Positions 17,256-26,852 of a DNA stretch of 64,000 nt are shown piece by piece. The notes beneath the pieces are model-generated. The model was not told where the DNA came from. It made no database searches and worked only from the letters and a program-made list of their open reading frames with translations. Source of the DNA: Paenibacillus sp. J5C2022 (GTDB taxonomy: Bacteria > Bacillota > Bacilli > Paenibacillales > Paenibacillaceae). Every line of letters starts with the position of its first letter. The stretch's first letter is position 1. The position numbers were made by a program, and so were the translations under genes. The stretch lies in assembly GCF_025567625.1 (NCBI RefSeq), contig NZ_JAOQJC010000001.1, positions 326,756-390,755 on the forward strand, in the 5' to 3' direction.

Positions 17256-17362
17256 GTCAGCATCCTTCCAGATGATCTACCGCCAACAATCGCTTCGCTT
17301 AATCGTGACGGCTGTGATGATCACCTTTCCATTCTTTTCGATATATATCGTAATACCTACGA

Positions 17363-17391
17363 ATTATAATCGTTAATGTTACGATTAGCAA
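17363..17391 (-). promoter_or_regulatory. Promoter with operator-like dyad upstream of the MFS gene
   Basis: Minus-strand promoter TTGCTA (17386-17391), 17-bp spacer, TATAAT (17363-17368). The dyad TAATCGT-TAATGTT-ACGATTA (17367-17387) fills the spacer, so a bound protein would block RNA polymerase. Neither the SgrR- nor the MarR-type operator seen nearby matches it, so the regulator is unknown. Confidence 0.6.
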
Positions 17392-17410
17392 GAAGTTTTT
17401 ACTGAAATTT

Positions 17411-18626
17411 CTACTGGACCATCCCTAATCCGATAGCGGCGCCGAACCCCATCCCGACTCCGTTCAGCCCAAGCGCCAAGAGCAGGTCCGGGATTGTGAT
17501 GAATCCGGGCTGAAGGAGAAGATATGTGGTTCCTCCTGCCATAGTCGCCAGCCCGGCAAGCATAAGCGGCTTCGATCCCAGACGGTCGGACCATCTCCCT
17601 GCAAGCGGACTGGAGACAGCCAGTAACAACGAGTAAGCCAGCATCATCCAGCCGATCGACGCAGCGGTCAAGTTGCCTTGCTTATAGAGATGTACTGGAA
17701 GCGCGACAAGCAGGCTGTTGGCGATGATGAAGCTCATGGCGCTGACAGCAAGTCCCATCCAGACTGAGCGGATGCGGAACAGCGCTATCGGCACGATGGG
17801 ACTGGAGTGCCGACGCTCCCAATACAGAAAGAACGGTAGAACAATAACGCCAACGACAAGCAATAGCAGATTCATTCTCGTGCCGAAGCCAGCGCCCCCT
17901 TCCAGATTCCGGGATAAGCAATAAATGAACGAACCCACCATCCAGGCCAGCATCGCAGCGCCTGGCCAATCGAATACACTGTGCTTCACAGGCTTTCTCA
18001 CATCTTCTTTAATATGCCTGATCGCCAGCCAGGAAGCATAGGCGGCCAACGGGACAGGGATCAGGAATAACCATTGCCAGCTAAGCCATTCCGCAATCAT
18101 ACCGCCGATCCCCGGTCCAGCCATTGCGCCGATGGCGACACATGTCGTCATCAAGCCGAGCGCCTTGCCCTTCTCTCCTGCCGGATAATAGGCGGCAATT
18201 ATCGCGATATTGGTTGCCTGGAACATCGATGCGCCGATCGCTTGCATGATGCGCGCAAGCATCAATAGCAGAAAGCTGGGGGACAAGGCCAATCCCACTG
18301 AACTTACAGTAAAAAGAAATGTAGCCAATATGGTGTATCGTTGCGTGGCCGAATCGGTCTCCCAACTTGCCCATAACCGGAAGCAGAACGGCAATGGCGA
18401 GCAGGTAACCCATCGTCAGCCACTGCATAAGCGCCATATCCGTATGGAACGCTTGAATCAAGTAAGGTAAAGATACATTGACCACACCAGCTGTAAAGTG
18501 GGACAGAAAAGCACCGATTCCAATCGCCGCAATGACGAGAGATTTATTCGGAACAGGTCGACGGTAGCCAATATCCGCTATTGCCGACTCGCTATGCGGC
18601 TTCGTATTTATATGCAAAGCTATCAC
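17411..18626 (-). pseudogene. MFS transporter pseudogene (frameshift and 3' truncation)
   Basis: Two reading frames together encode one EmrB/QacA-like (DHA2) transporter. Helices 1-2 are in the frame from 18626 to about 18350 (ending MGKLGDRFG); the rest, from TQRYTIL onward, is in the next frame down to 17411. An extra C in GGCC (plus strand 18347-18350) accounts for the shift; removing it gives a continuous family-like sequence. The product also stops in about helix 12 of the expected 14. The start would be GTG 18626 or TTG 18617. It lies behind the MarR gene with a MarR-type operator, so it was probably a regulated efflux pump. A sequencing error could explain the shift but not the short end. 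Confidence 0.8.
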
Positions 18627-18660
18627 CTTCCCATATGTCGAATGAATAAGTTGTTCATTA

Positions 18661-18675
18661 GTTTAGTTTCTAAAC
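18661..18675. promoter_or_regulatory. MarR-type operator before the efflux pseudogene
   Basis: GTTTAG-TTT-CTAAAC, a perfect dyad with the same arms as the site before the marR gene at 19203-19217. On the minus strand it overlaps a TAAACT -10-like element. Confidence 0.7.
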
Positions 18676-18730
18676 CTTATCACAAAAATAAGGACCGCTG
18701 CACCTTAGAAGGGAACGGCACAATATTCCA

Positions 18731-19195
18731 CTACGTATGTTTCTTCATCATTTCCGTCAGCATGGCAATACTCTTCTCGAAAATGGCGATCTCTTCTTCC
18801 TGCAATTGCTCCCGAAGCTTGGCATAAAACTGGATATGCATCGCTTCATGAATGCGGAATGCCTCCTCTCCTAGCGGCGTAAGCGCGAGGATCGTGCCTC
18901 TCGCATCCTGCGGATGCGGCTTGCGATTCACAATTCCTTTGTTCTCCAACCGGACGATCAGTTGGGTGACAGCTCCCTTCGTAACACCCAGACGAGCAGC
19001 CACTTCACTCATGAGCATGTCTCCTCCCAGCCCGATGGCGTCAATCATATGCATTTCGCTCGGTGTCAACCTACCTGCCTCGCCGAATACATTCGGTTCG
19101 CGTTCCAGCCGCTTCAACTGCATAATGAATCGGCCCAGTTGGTGGCTTCCTTTCACAATGGAAGGGGAATAATGCTGATGTTGTTGTTCTCTCAT
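18731..19195 (-). CDS. MarR family transcriptional regulator
   Basis: A 154-residue MarR-family winged-helix protein. The DNA-binding region is LMSEVAARLGVTKGAVTQLI (about residues 59-78), followed by the wing with NRKPHPQDARGTI. It lies upstream of an efflux transporter pseudogene on the same strand; both are preceded by the same dyad, indicating autorepression and repression of the pump. The ATG at 19195 is at about the position where transcription from the promoter at 19202-19230 should begin, so the message may be leaderless or a later start is used. Confidence 0.85.
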   Translation of the reverse strand: MREQQHQHYSPSIVKGSHQLGRFIMQLKRLEREPNVFGEAGRLTPSEMHMIDAIGLGGDMLMSEVAARLGVTKGAVTQLIVRLENKGIVNRKPHPQDARGTILALTPLGEEAFRIHEAMHIQFYAKLREQLQEEEIAIFEKSIAMLTEMMKKHT

Positions 19196-19201
19196 GCATA
19201 T

Positions 19202-19230
19202 AGTTTAGTTGCTAAACATAAATCTGTCAA
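19202..19230 (-). promoter_or_regulatory. marR promoter with overlapping operator
   Basis: TTGACA (19225-19230), 17-bp spacer, TAAACT (19202-19207) on the minus strand. The dyad GTTTAG-TTG-CTAAAC (19203-19217) covers the -10 element, typical for autorepression by a MarR protein. Confidence 0.75.
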
Positions 19231-19232
19231 TA

Positions 19233-19270
19233 AAGCCGATGCCCAAGCATAACGCTTGAGGCATCGGCTT
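19233..19270 (-). terminator. Terminator after the YhcN-like gene
   Basis: Eleven-bp stem AAGCCGATGCC / GGCATCGGCTT with an inner CAAGC/GCTTG stem. It separates the YhcN-like gene from the marR promoter, whose -35 element begins three bases beyond it. Confidence 0.75.
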
Positions 19271-19283
19271 CATCGTTCTGCGA

Positions 19284-19853
19284 TTATTCGTCGTTCGGGA
19301 AGATGCGCATAATCATGTCATTGAACTCTTGCACGAATCCCGAGACCGGTCTGCCTTCGCGAACATCCTTCATATACGTATTCATGCGATCCATCAGCTC
19401 AGGATTGGTGGATACATAGACATGATGAATATTGGCGTCCGTCGCTCTTACTTTATCCGCAATCTGCTTCTCCATATCCTTCGACAGATCCTTCCCGGTA
19501 TCCGTCAAGGCTGCCACGTAAGCATTGTTGCGTGTCACGAATACATTTGCGCTTTTTACACCCTTAATGGTAGTGATGCTGTCTGCCGCTTTCTCCGCTA
19601 TATCGACGCGTTCGTTCATCGTGTTATTTTTTCCCGTGTATCTCTGATTCATGTAATCGCGATTGCCGTCGTATCCGCGCATTTCCCTATCGTACCCACG
19701 CATTCCCTTATTAATAGCATTGTTGCGATAATTTTTGGCCTCCATCCCGTTATCGGTGACGCCGTTGTTATTTTTCGTTTTCATGGTGCAAGCCGGTGCA
19801 ACGATAAGCAGGCACGCGACAAGGCACAGCAGCAAGATTGAGCTTCTTTTCAA
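19284..19853 (-). CDS. YhcN/YlaJ family sporulation lipoprotein
   Basis: A 189-residue lipoprotein: hydrophobic signal ending in lipobox VAPAC (Cys about residue 22), a polar linker rich in Asn, Arg and Gly (NYRNNAINKGMRGYDREMRG region), then a YhcN-type alpha/beta domain (about residues 75-170; RVDIAEKAADSITTIKGVKSANVFVTRNNAYVA). Family members are found in the spore inner membrane of Bacillus. The start is TTG at 19853 with AAAGGGGTG about nine bases upstream. Confidence 0.82.
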   Translation of the reverse strand: MKRSSILLLCLVACLLIVAPACTMKTKNNNGVTDNGMEAKNYRNNAINKGMRGYDREMRGYDGNRDYMNQRYTGKNNTMNERVDIAEKAADSITTIKGVKSANVFVTRNNAYVAALTDTGKDLSKDMEKQIADKVRATDANIHHVYVSTNPELMDRMNTYMKDVREGRPVSGFVQEFNDMIMRIFPNDE

Positions 19854-19968
19854 TTCAACACACCCCTTTGCATTTTTTCTTAGTATGCCGATTGTTTTGT
19901 TTTATATCCGCATAATTGTGCACACTACAGTCGTAACCTTGGATGCGGAGGTGTGTGGTCAAGCGCTT

Positions 19969-20904
19969 ATGATGCGATATGATCAGCTATGGGATGTTGT
20001 TATTGTAGGCGGAGGACCCGCAGGACTTAGTGCGGCCCTTATTCTGGGCAGATCCCGCAGAACGGTCGCCCTGATCGATGAGGGGAAGCCGCGCAACAGT
20101 GTCACGAAACAAGCCCATGGGTACCTGACGAGAGACGGGATTGCGCCTGCCGAGTTCAGGCATGCGGCGCATGAGGAATTGGCGCGATACGATTCGGTAT
20201 GGAGAGTAGAAGATATTGTAACGAAGGTCGTCAAGGAGCAGAACAGCTTTGTGGCCGGCACCTGTGGCGGAAGCAATCTGTATAGCCGGAATATCATAAT
20301 TGCGGCAGGAGTGAAGGATAGCTTGCCGCCATGGCAAGGAATGGCGCAAGTGTACGGCAAGTCCGTATTTCTGTGTCCTTATTGCGATGGATGGGAACTG
20401 CGCGACGAGCCGTTAGCCGTATTCGGGAATGGGAACAACATTTATGCTTTTACCCGGAAAATTTACGGTTGGAGCAAAGAGTTGATTGTATTCACTGACG
20501 GGCCCGCCAAACTGAATGAGAAGCAAAAGCTGGCACTGCAAATTCGTCAAATCGGCTTGGAGGAAGGCGAGATTGATCAGTTGCAGCATTCGGCAGACGG
20601 TCAACTGACTCATGTCGTTATGCGTGACGGCCGCAGTGTCGCCCGGACTGGCGGATTTCTGCTGGACTCGAATGAGCGGCAGGCGACGAACATGCCGGAA
20701 AGCTTAGGCATCGGACGTACGGCAGCGGGTCATTATGAGACGGATCACCATGGACAAACCGAAGTGAGGGGCCTTTACATTATCGGAGACGCAAGGACAA
20801 TATTTTCCGGCCTGATCGGTGCGGCGAACGACGGATACATCGTCGGGGAGATCATTAACAACGACTTGCTGGAGCAGGAATGGAAAAAAAGCGGGTTGCA
20901 CTAA
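19969..20904 (+). CDS. TrxB-like FAD oxidoreductase with CPYC disulfide
   Basis: A pyridine-nucleotide-disulfide oxidoreductase-like protein of about 311 residues. The FAD fingerprint GGGPAGLSAA is near residue 14 and the redox pair CPYCDGWEL near residue 137; a GNGNNI motif stands where the NADPH loop is expected; the C-terminal FAD segment is GLYIIGDA. It resembles low-molecular-weight TrxB homologues and the dithiol oxidases GliT/HlmI/DepH. ATG 19969 is chosen, though GGAGG is 17 bases upstream; GTG 19951 or TTG 19939 are alternatives, and a start further upstream would run into the YhcN-like gene. A paralogue is at 40909-41817. Confidence 0.8.
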   Translation: MMRYDQLWDVVIVGGGPAGLSAALILGRSRRTVALIDEGKPRNSVTKQAHGYLTRDGIAPAEFRHAAHEELARYDSVWRVEDIVTKVVKEQNSFVAGTCGGSNLYSRNIIIAAGVKDSLPPWQGMAQVYGKSVFLCPYCDGWELRDEPLAVFGNGNNIYAFTRKIYGWSKELIVFTDGPAKLNEKQKLALQIRQIGLEEGEIDQLQHSADGQLTHVVMRDGRSVARTGGFLLDSNERQATNMPESLGIGRTAAGHYETDHHGQTEVRGLYIIGDARTIFSGLIGAANDGYIVGEIINNDLLEQEWKKSGLH

Positions 20905-20905
20905 G

Positions 20906-21868
20906 CTATGTAACCCGCAGAACGATTTTGCCGATATTCCGATTGCCTTCCATATAAGCATGCGCCTCATCCGCTTGTTCCCAGTTCCAGACGGAATCGA
21001 TCACAGGCTTAAGCCGTCCATCTGTGAATCGAGGCAATGCGTACGATGTGAAGTCAGCCGTCAGAGCAGCTTTCCGATCCAATGACAATGGGCGCAGCGT
21101 CGTGCCAATCACTTGCAGGCGGCGCATAAGCAGCGGGCCCAGATCGACTTGCGGCAGCTTGCTCCCTCCCATCATGCCGATGAGAATCAACCTGCCGTCA
21201 TTCGCGAGCGATGCGATATTCTGATCCCAATAAGGTGCGCCGATGAAATCCAGCACGAGGTGAACGCCAGCCCCGTCAGTGAGCTCCCGAATTCGCGGCC
21301 CGAACGGTCCATCCTTATAATTGATCGCATGCATGGCTCCCAATGCTCTGCAAGCCTGGAGCTTGTTATGCGAACCGGCGGTGACGATCGGGTGCGCACC
21401 GGCATCGCACGACAACTGAATGGCCGCCGTTCCGACTCCGCTTGCCCCTGCATGAATAAGCACATACTGGCCTGCCTGCAATCCGCCCAGCTGGAACATA
21501 TTCAAGTAGGCCGTCAGGAACACTTCCGGTATGGCTGCCGCTTGCTCATACGTCATAGACTCCGGTATGGGCATCGTCATTGCGGCGGGAATACGAACCC
21601 GCTCCGCATATCCGCCGCCGGGCAATAGGGCCATGACCCGATCGCCGCACTTCCATCTACCGGCGCCTTCGATCACCTCACCGGCAGCTTCCAGCCCTAG
21701 AATGCCGGAAGCACCTGCAGGAGGCGGGTAATTCCCGCGCTTCTGCAGCAAATCCGCCCGGTTAACCGAAGTTGCTTTAACCGCAATCAGCAGCTCGCCG
21801 TCTTCGACCGACGGCTCCGCCGCTTCACCTACGCATAACACGTCTTGATCGTGCAAGATTGCTTTCAT
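20906..21868 (-). CDS. NAD(P)H:quinone oxidoreductase, zinc-independent MDR family
   Basis: A 320-residue medium-chain dehydrogenase/reductase of the quinone oxidoreductase (TP53I3/PIG3-like) group. Seen: NRADLLQKRGNYPPP near residues 37-51, the QOR signature region VLIHAGASGVGTAAIQL with the NADP Rossmann loop (about 138-154), and no zinc ligands. It reduces quinones or enones with NADPH. AGGTGAC five bases upstream supports the ATG at 21868; the 42-codon longer form has no clear ribosome site. It ends two bases from the convergent flavoprotein gene. Confidence 0.88.
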   Translation of the reverse strand: MKAILHDQDVLCVGEAAEPSVEDGELLIAVKATSVNRADLLQKRGNYPPPAGASGILGLEAAGEVIEGAGRWKCGDRVMALLPGGGYAERVRIPAAMTMPIPESMTYEQAAAIPEVFLTAYLNMFQLGGLQAGQYVLIHAGASGVGTAAIQLSCDAGAHPIVTAGSHNKLQACRALGAMHAINYKDGPFGPRIRELTDGAGVHLVLDFIGAPYWDQNIASLANDGRLILIGMMGGSKLPQVDLGPLLMRRLQVIGTTLRPLSLDRKAALTADFTSYALPRFTDGRLKPVIDSVWNWEQADEAHAYMEGNRNIGKIVLRVT

Positions 21869-21994
21869 CGTCGTCACCTCTCCTATCGGATCTTGTCCCA
21901 TCCGGCCGAATAAGCGCAGCTTGCCATCAGGGTGAGCATAATAAAGACCTTCATCTGCCGCAGCGATGCGATAAATGAAGGTCCCAATGGGCAT

Positions 21995-22714
21995 TTAATC
22001 GCCCAAATCAACGTTATGGTACACTTGCTGCACATCCTCCAAATCTTCCAGAGCGTCAATCAGCTTCTCGAATTGCACCTGTGCGTCCTCAGGCAGCGCT
22101 ACTTCGTTTTGCGGCAGCATAGTGAGCTCGGCAACGGAGAATTCCTCAATCCCGGACGCCTTGAACGCTTCCTGCACGTTATGGAATTGATCCGGCTCCG
22201 CGTATACGATGACAACATCATCCTCCTCGACAATGTCGCGTACGTCGGCATCCGCCTCCAGCATCATCTCCATCACTTCATCCAGCGACTTGCCTGTCAC
22301 GCCGAACACAGCCGTCGCATCGAACATATAGGATACGGAGCCCGTCACGCCCATGCTTCCGCCATTCTTGTTGAATGCAGAGCGAACGGCCGGCGCCGTA
22401 CGGTTGACGTTGTTCGTTAGTGCGTCCACAATGACCATGGAACCGTTCGGGCCGAAGCCTTCGTATCGCTGCTCGACATAAGTCTCGTCTCCGGAGCCCT
22501 TCGCTTTATCCAGCGCACGGTCGATAATCGCCTTCGGCACGTTGTAAGTTTTGGCGCGCTCCAGGACGACCTTCAACGCGCGGTTGGATTCCGGGTCCGG
22601 CTCGCCCTTCTTGGCGGCTACATAAATTTCCACGCCGAACTTGGCATAGACGCGGCTCGTGTTCGCGTCTTTCGAAGCCTTCTTTTCCTTAATATTATTC
22701 CACTTGCGTCCCAT
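21995..22714 (-). CDS. YebC/PmpR (TACO1) family protein, YeeI-like
   Basis: A 239-residue protein of the YebC/TACO1 family, full length, beginning [20 protein letters not shown], closer to B. subtilis YeeI than to the MAGHSKW-type YebC. Members have been described as DNA-binding regulators and, more recently, as translation factors easing ribosome stalls. Family landmarks [19 protein letters not shown] and the FNKNGGSMG segment are present. ATG 22714 is preferred over GTG 22726 because it gives the conserved N-terminus; AAGGAAG lies upstream. Confidence 0.88.
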   Translation of the reverse strand: MGRKWNNIKEKKASKDANTSRVYAKFGVEIYVAAKKGEPDPESNRALKVVLERAKTYNVPKAIIDRALDKAKGSGDETYVEQRYEGFGPNGSMVIVDALTNNVNRTAPAVRSAFNKNGGSMGVTGSVSYMFDATAVFGVTGKSLDEVMEMMLEADADVRDIVEEDDVVIVYAEPDQFHNVQEAFKASGIEEFSVAELTMLPQNEVALPEDAQVQFEKLIDALEDLEDVQQVYHNVDLGD

Positions 22715-22803
22715 GCTGACTCCCACTTCCTTCTATCAAATCATATCCACTATCATACACGAAATAAAAACGTTCTTGCAATGCGTTCGCATGAAATACA
22801 TCG

Positions 22804-23277
22804 CTAATCCAACGGCATGCGCAATCTGATCATGTCTCTGCATCGAATGCCATTCTCTATGATCTCTTCCTCGTAATGGCGGACGAAGAAGTCATGATCG
22901 ATGCGATGGAGACGGAAGCCGCACTTCTGATAGAACAGCAATTGATAGGTGCTGGAATTGCCTGTCCCGATCTCCAGCACCGAAGCTTTCAGGCGCGCAG
23001 CTTCCCGGATCGCATGAAGCAGCAGCCGCTTGCCAATCCCCCTGCCTTGATAGGATTCGCTGACCGCGATGTTCATAATCTCCATCACTCCGGGCTCACT
23101 CTCCATCAGCAGGTATTCCCCGATCAGCTCGTCCCCAATATAAGCAAGGTAACAATACCCTCTCTTCAGATAGGAATCCACAAGCGCTTTCGACGGGTCG
23201 GCCAGCAATAACAGCTCGTAAGGAGGCTCTTCTCCCACAGCCAGTCGCTCCACTCGCAAGTTGTCGGCATTCTCCAT
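22804..23277 (-). CDS. GNAT acetyltransferase (YvbK-like)
   Basis: A 157-residue GNAT protein resembling B. subtilis YvbK. The acetyl-CoA loop GRGIGKRLL is near residues 83-91, followed by VLEIGTGNSSTYQLLFYQKCGF, a characteristic stretch of this subfamily. Start at 23277 is set by AAGGAGG eight bases upstream; forms starting further upstream place the site inside the gene. Substrate unknown. Confidence 0.85.
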   Translation of the reverse strand: MENADNLRVERLAVGEEPPYELLLLADPSKALVDSYLKRGYCYLAYIGDELIGEYLLMESEPGVMEIMNIAVSESYQGRGIGKRLLLHAIREAARLKASVLEIGTGNSSTYQLLFYQKCGFRLHRIDHDFFVRHYEEEIIENGIRCRDMIRLRMPLD

Positions 23278-23351
23278 ATCCATTGCCTCCTTCATCATCG
23301 TTGAAGCCCCCAGTCCATTGTATAATTTCCCCATTATAGCATACATAGCGA

Positions 23352-23387
23352 AGCCTCCGACACCCTGTGCAAGCGGCGCCGGAGGCT
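23352..23387 (-). terminator. Possible terminator after urtE
   Basis: Eight-bp stem AGCCTCCG / CGGAGGCT with a 20-base GC-rich loop, 11 bases past the urtE stop. No strong T-run follows, so termination may be partial. Confidence 0.5.
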
Positions 23388-23397
23388 ATTTCCTGCT

Positions 23398-24093
23398 TTA
23401 TACAACGAGATACTGTCTGATGCTCCCTTCATCAAGCTCGTGGATGGAACCTTCCGCCACAATTGTCCCTTTATCCATCACATAGTAATAATCCGAGACG
23501 CTCTTGACGAATTCAATGCTTTGCTCGACAAGCAATATGGCCACCTTGCCGCTAGCTCTGATCGAGCGGATGACATCTTGAATATCGCTGACGATCGACG
23601 GCTGTATGCCTTCGGTCGGCTCATCCAGCAGCAGCAGCTCCGGTCGCGAAGCCAATGCGCGCGCGAATGCAAGCTGTTGCTGCTGGCCGCCGCTCAGATC
23701 GCCGCCGCGCCGATCATACATCGAAGGAAGCACCGGGAACTTCTGCAGCGCCTCCGGCGGCACTTCTTTCTCTCCCGTTCGGCCGGCTTCCAGACCAAGC
23801 AGCAAGTTCTCCCGCACGCTGAGCGTTCCGAATATTTCTCTTCCTTGAGGCACGAGCCCGATGCCGGCCTTCGCCCTTCTGGAAGGCGGCGTCTTCGTCA
23901 GGTCGCTATCCTTGTAGCATATTGAGCCTTGCCGCGCCTTCAGCGTTCCCATTATCGTCTTCATAAGCGTCGTCTTGCCGACGCCGTTGCGCCCCATCAG
24001 ACTGACGACCTGACCGGGCTTCACCTCCAGGGATACGCCGTTAAGAATCATACTCTCTCCATAGCCCGATTGAATGTTCTGCACGGACAGCAT
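23398..24093 (-). CDS. urtE: Urea ABC transporter ATP-binding protein UrtE
   Basis: A 231-residue ABC ATPase of the LivF/UrtE type, the second nucleotide-binding subunit of the urea importer. Walker A GRNGVGKTT (about residues 36-44), signature LSGGQQQQLAFARAL, Walker B LLLLDEPTEGIQP and a switch His in VEQS context are present. It follows urtD with near-overlap: the urtD stop lies at 24096-24098. ATG 24093 or the TTG two codons earlier could start it. Last gene of urtABCDE. Confidence 0.92.
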   Translation of the reverse strand: MLSVQNIQSGYGESMILNGVSLEVKPGQVVSLMGRNGVGKTTLMKTIMGTLKARQGSICYKDSDLTKTPPSRRAKAGIGLVPQGREIFGTLSVRENLLLGLEAGRTGEKEVPPEALQKFPVLPSMYDRRGGDLSGGQQQQLAFARALASRPELLLLDEPTEGIQPSIVSDIQDVIRSIRASGKVAILLVEQSIEFVKSVSDYYYVMDKGTIVAEGSIHELDEGSIRQYLVV

Positions 24094-24095
24094 TG

Positions 24096-24854
24096 TCAAC
24101 CCGCCTTCTTCCCGAGATACACTTCCGCAACCAATTGATCCGCTTGCACTTCCTTCATTGTGCCTTCCTTCAGCAGCTTGCCTTCGTGCATAACCGTCAC
24201 CTTCGAAGCGTAGTGGCGTACGAATTCCATATCATGCTCCACGACGACGACGGCTTTGTCCCTGGCGATCTCTATAAGCAGTTCTCCAGTCTTGACCGTC
24301 TCCATATCCGTCATGCCGGCTACCGGCTCATCCAGAAGCAGAACCCGCGGCTCCTGCATGAGCATCATCCCGATCTCCAGCCACTGCTTCTGACCGTGCG
24401 AGAGACTGCCGGATAGCTTGCTTGCATAGTCGATTAACCCAATCAACTCCAGCTGCCGTTCGATTCGCTCTCTGTCCGTCCTCGTCATACGGGAACGAAG
24501 CGTTGACCATACGTTTCTGTTCTGACTCATAGCCAACTCCAGATTCTCGAATGCTGTCAATCCCGGGAAGATGGAAGGCGCCTGGAATTTCCTGCCGATG
24601 CCAAGCTCGGCGATCTGATATTCCTTCTTGTCTGTGAGATCGATGCCGCCCTCCAAGCGCAGTGTGCCAGAAGCCGGCTTTACTTTTCCGCAGATGACAT
24701 CCAGCATCGTCGTCTTGCCCGCGCCGTTCGGTCCGATCAGGAAGCGCAGCTCTCCTTGCTCCAGATGAAGATTCATACCGTTCACCGCTTTGAAGCCGTC
24801 AAACGACACGGTTACGTTTTCGCAGGAAAGAAAGCCGTTGCTCTCTCTTATCAT
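24096..24854 (-). CDS. urtD: Urea ABC transporter ATP-binding protein UrtD
   Basis: A 252-residue LivG/UrtD-type ATPase. Walker [10 protein letters not shown] (about residues 41-49), signature [19 protein letters not shown] (the [12 protein letters not shown] form is typical of UrtD) and Walker [13 protein letters not shown] are visible. The start at 24854 follows a GAGGAGG; its first 56 bases overlap the 3' end of urtC. It pairs with UrtE to power urea import through UrtB/UrtC. Confidence 0.92.
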   Translation of the reverse strand: MIRESNGFLSCENVTVSFDGFKAVNGMNLHLEQGELRFLIGPNGAGKTTMLDVICGKVKPASGTLRLEGGIDLTDKKEYQIAELGIGRKFQAPSIFPGLTAFENLELAMSQNRNVWSTLRSRMTRTDRERIERQLELIGLIDYASKLSGSLSHGQKQWLEIGMMLMQEPRVLLLDEPVAGMTDMETVKTGELLIEIARDKAVVVVEHDMEFVRHYASKVTVMHEGKLLKEGTMKEVQADQLVAEVYLGKKAG

Positions 24855-25914
24855 CGCTCCATCGCCTCCTCGATAGTAGTGCGGTCTGAACACTCGCAGC
24901 CAGACCGGTTAACCCCTTCGGCAAAAATACGACGGTCACGACAAACAATCCGCCCAAAAAGAACAGCCACCCTTCCGGATAAGCTTCGCTAAGGCCGCTC
25001 TTCGCGGCATTGACGGCAATTGCGCCGATGATGGCGCCAATCAGCGTGCCCCGTCCGCCTAGCGCAACCCAGAGAACCATCTCGATGGAGGGCACAATTC
25101 CCATCGTCGTGGGCGAGATGATGCCGACGTGCAACACGAACAGCATGCCTGCCAGGCCCGCCAGACCTGCCGATACGCAAAAGACGAACAATTGATACCT
25201 CGCCGGATCGTACCCGATAAAGCGCGCTCGGTTCTCTCCGTCACGGATTGCCTTCAAGATGCGTCCCGTCCGGCTGTTCACCAGATAACGGCACAACAGG
25301 AAGGCGAGCACAAGGAACACAACCGTCACGAAGTACAAAATCAACTTCGTCGCTTCATCCTTAAGCGGCATCCCAAGCAGTGTCTGAAAGCCGGTAATGC
25401 CGTTCGTCCCCCCCGTATACTGTTGCTGCCCAACGAACAAGGTAACCGCTATCATCACTAGCGCTTGCGTCAATATCGTAAAGTAGACGCCGCGAATCCG
25501 GTTCCGGAACGTCAAGTAGCCTAGCAGGAGGGCCAGCAGGACGGGCAGCGCTATACCGGCGGGAATGGCGAAGAATGCATAGTTGAAAGGTTCCCAGAAC
25601 CAGGGTATCCCCTCAAGACCGCTCCAGCTCATAAAGTCCGGCATAGCGCCGCCTGACGCCTCCAGCTTCAAATACATGGCCATGCAATAGGCGCCTAGTC
25701 CGAAAAATACGCCATGACCCAGACTGAGAATACCGGTATAGCCCCATATAAGATCCAACCCCAGTGCTACGATGGCGAAGGCCAAAAACTTGGACAGCAA
25801 ATTGAGCCGAAAATCGCTCAAGTACATCGGTGCGCAAAGCAATAACAGAACAGCAGCTATAAGCAGCAGCGTGTACACCCATCTTTTCTCTTGCCAAACT
25901 TTGTGCAGCAGCAC
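24799..25914 (-). CDS. urtC: Urea ABC transporter permease UrtC
   Basis: A 371-residue LivM/UrtC-type membrane permease with about nine or ten helices. Conserved stretches include [19 protein letters not shown] (about residues 59-77) and [21 protein letters not shown] 25914 is the start, with AGGTGA four bases before it. It lies 16 bases after urtB and overlaps urtD. It forms the membrane channel of the urea importer with UrtB. Confidence 0.92.
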   Translation of the reverse strand: MLLHKVWQEKRWVYTLLLIAAVLLLLCAPMYLSDFRLNLLSKFLAFAIVALGLDLIWGYTGILSLGHGVFFGLGAYCMAMYLKLEASGGAMPDFMSWSGLEGIPWFWEPFNYAFFAIPAGIALPVLLALLLGYLTFRNRIRGVYFTILTQALVMIAVTLFVGQQQYTGGTNGITGFQTLLGMPLKDEATKLILYFVTVVFLVLAFLLCRYLVNSRTGRILKAIRDGENRARFIGYDPARYQLFVFCVSAGLAGLAGMLFVLHVGIISPTTMGIVPSIEMVLWVALGGRGTLIGAIIGAIAVNAAKSGLSEAYPEGWLFFLGGLFVVTVVFLPKGLTGLAASVQTALLSRRRWSDDKREQRLSFLRKRNRVV

Positions 25915-25930
25915 ATTCTCACCTCTCTTC

Positions 25931-26836
25931 TTAGTCCAGCGATCTCGTTCGCATCATGACGAGCCCCTTCGGCTTCCATTGCAAGAAGGCGATAATGGCT
26001 ACAAATACAAGCACCTTGCCGATTGATGCATTCGTCCAGAACTCGAACAGCGTATTCGTCATGCCGATTCCGAACGCGCCGGCAACGGATCCAATCAGCT
26101 TCCCAACACCGCCCAGCACGACGACCATGAACGCATCCACGATGTAATAAGTGCCGATTGACGGGCCGATGGAGCCAAGAAGAGTAATGGCGCAGCCTGC
26201 GATGCCCGCAATACCGGAGCCGATGGCGAACGTTGCGGCGTCCACTCGTCTGGTGGAGATGCCCAGACAAGCCGCCATCTCCCTGTTCTGCATAACGGCC
26301 CGCATCCTTCTTCCGGAGTGGCTTCTATACATATAGAGGTAGACTGCGAGCAGTACGACGGCAACTAGCCCGATAATGAACAGCCGCTTGTATGGAAGCA
26401 CGACGCCGCTCATCACTGTCACGCCTCCGCTTAGCCAATCCGGGCTTATCACCGCGACATTGGGAGCGCCGAAGATAGTGCGTGCCAGTTGCTGCAACAT
26501 GAGGCCGACGCCCCATGTTGCAAGCAGACTGTCCAGCGGTCTTCCGTACAAATACCTGATCAGGCTGATCTCCATCACGTATCCGAGAAGGAACGCGGTC
26601 AGGAAGGCAGCCGGGATGGCAAGCAGATAATAGTAGCTGAACAACTCTTCCGGCAGACTTGCCGAGAAAAACAGCTGCGTCACATAAGCTGCGTAAGCTC
26701 CGATCATGATGAATTCCCCGTGAGCCATATTGATGACGTTCATCTGCCCGAATGTGATTGCAAGGCCAAGCGCAATAAGCAGCAGAATGGAGCTAACGCT
26801 CACTCCGTTGAAGAGCTGCAGCAGCATGACTTCCAT
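25931..26836 (-). CDS. urtB: Urea ABC transporter permease UrtB
   Basis: A 301-residue LivH/UrtB-type permease with about eight helices. Family landmarks [26 protein letters not shown] (about residues 22-47, shown by [13 protein letters not shown]) and [21 protein letters not shown] are present. GGAGGAGGG precedes the ATG. It is 16 bases from the end of urtA. Confidence 0.92.
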   Translation of the reverse strand: MEVMLLQLFNGVSVSSILLLIALGLAITFGQMNVINMAHGEFIMIGAYAAYVTQLFFSASLPEELFSYYYLLAIPAAFLTAFLLGYVMEISLIRYLYGRPLDSLLATWGVGLMLQQLARTIFGAPNVAVISPDWLSGGVTVMSGVVLPYKRLFIIGLVAVVLLAVYLYMYRSHSGRRMRAVMQNREMAACLGISTRRVDAATFAIGSGIAGIAGCAITLLGSIGPSIGTYYIVDAFMVVVLGGVGKLIGSVAGAFGIGMTNTLFEFWTNASIGKVLVFVAIIAFLQWKPKGLVMMRTRSLD

Positions 26837-26852
26837 CGCATTCCCTCCTCCG

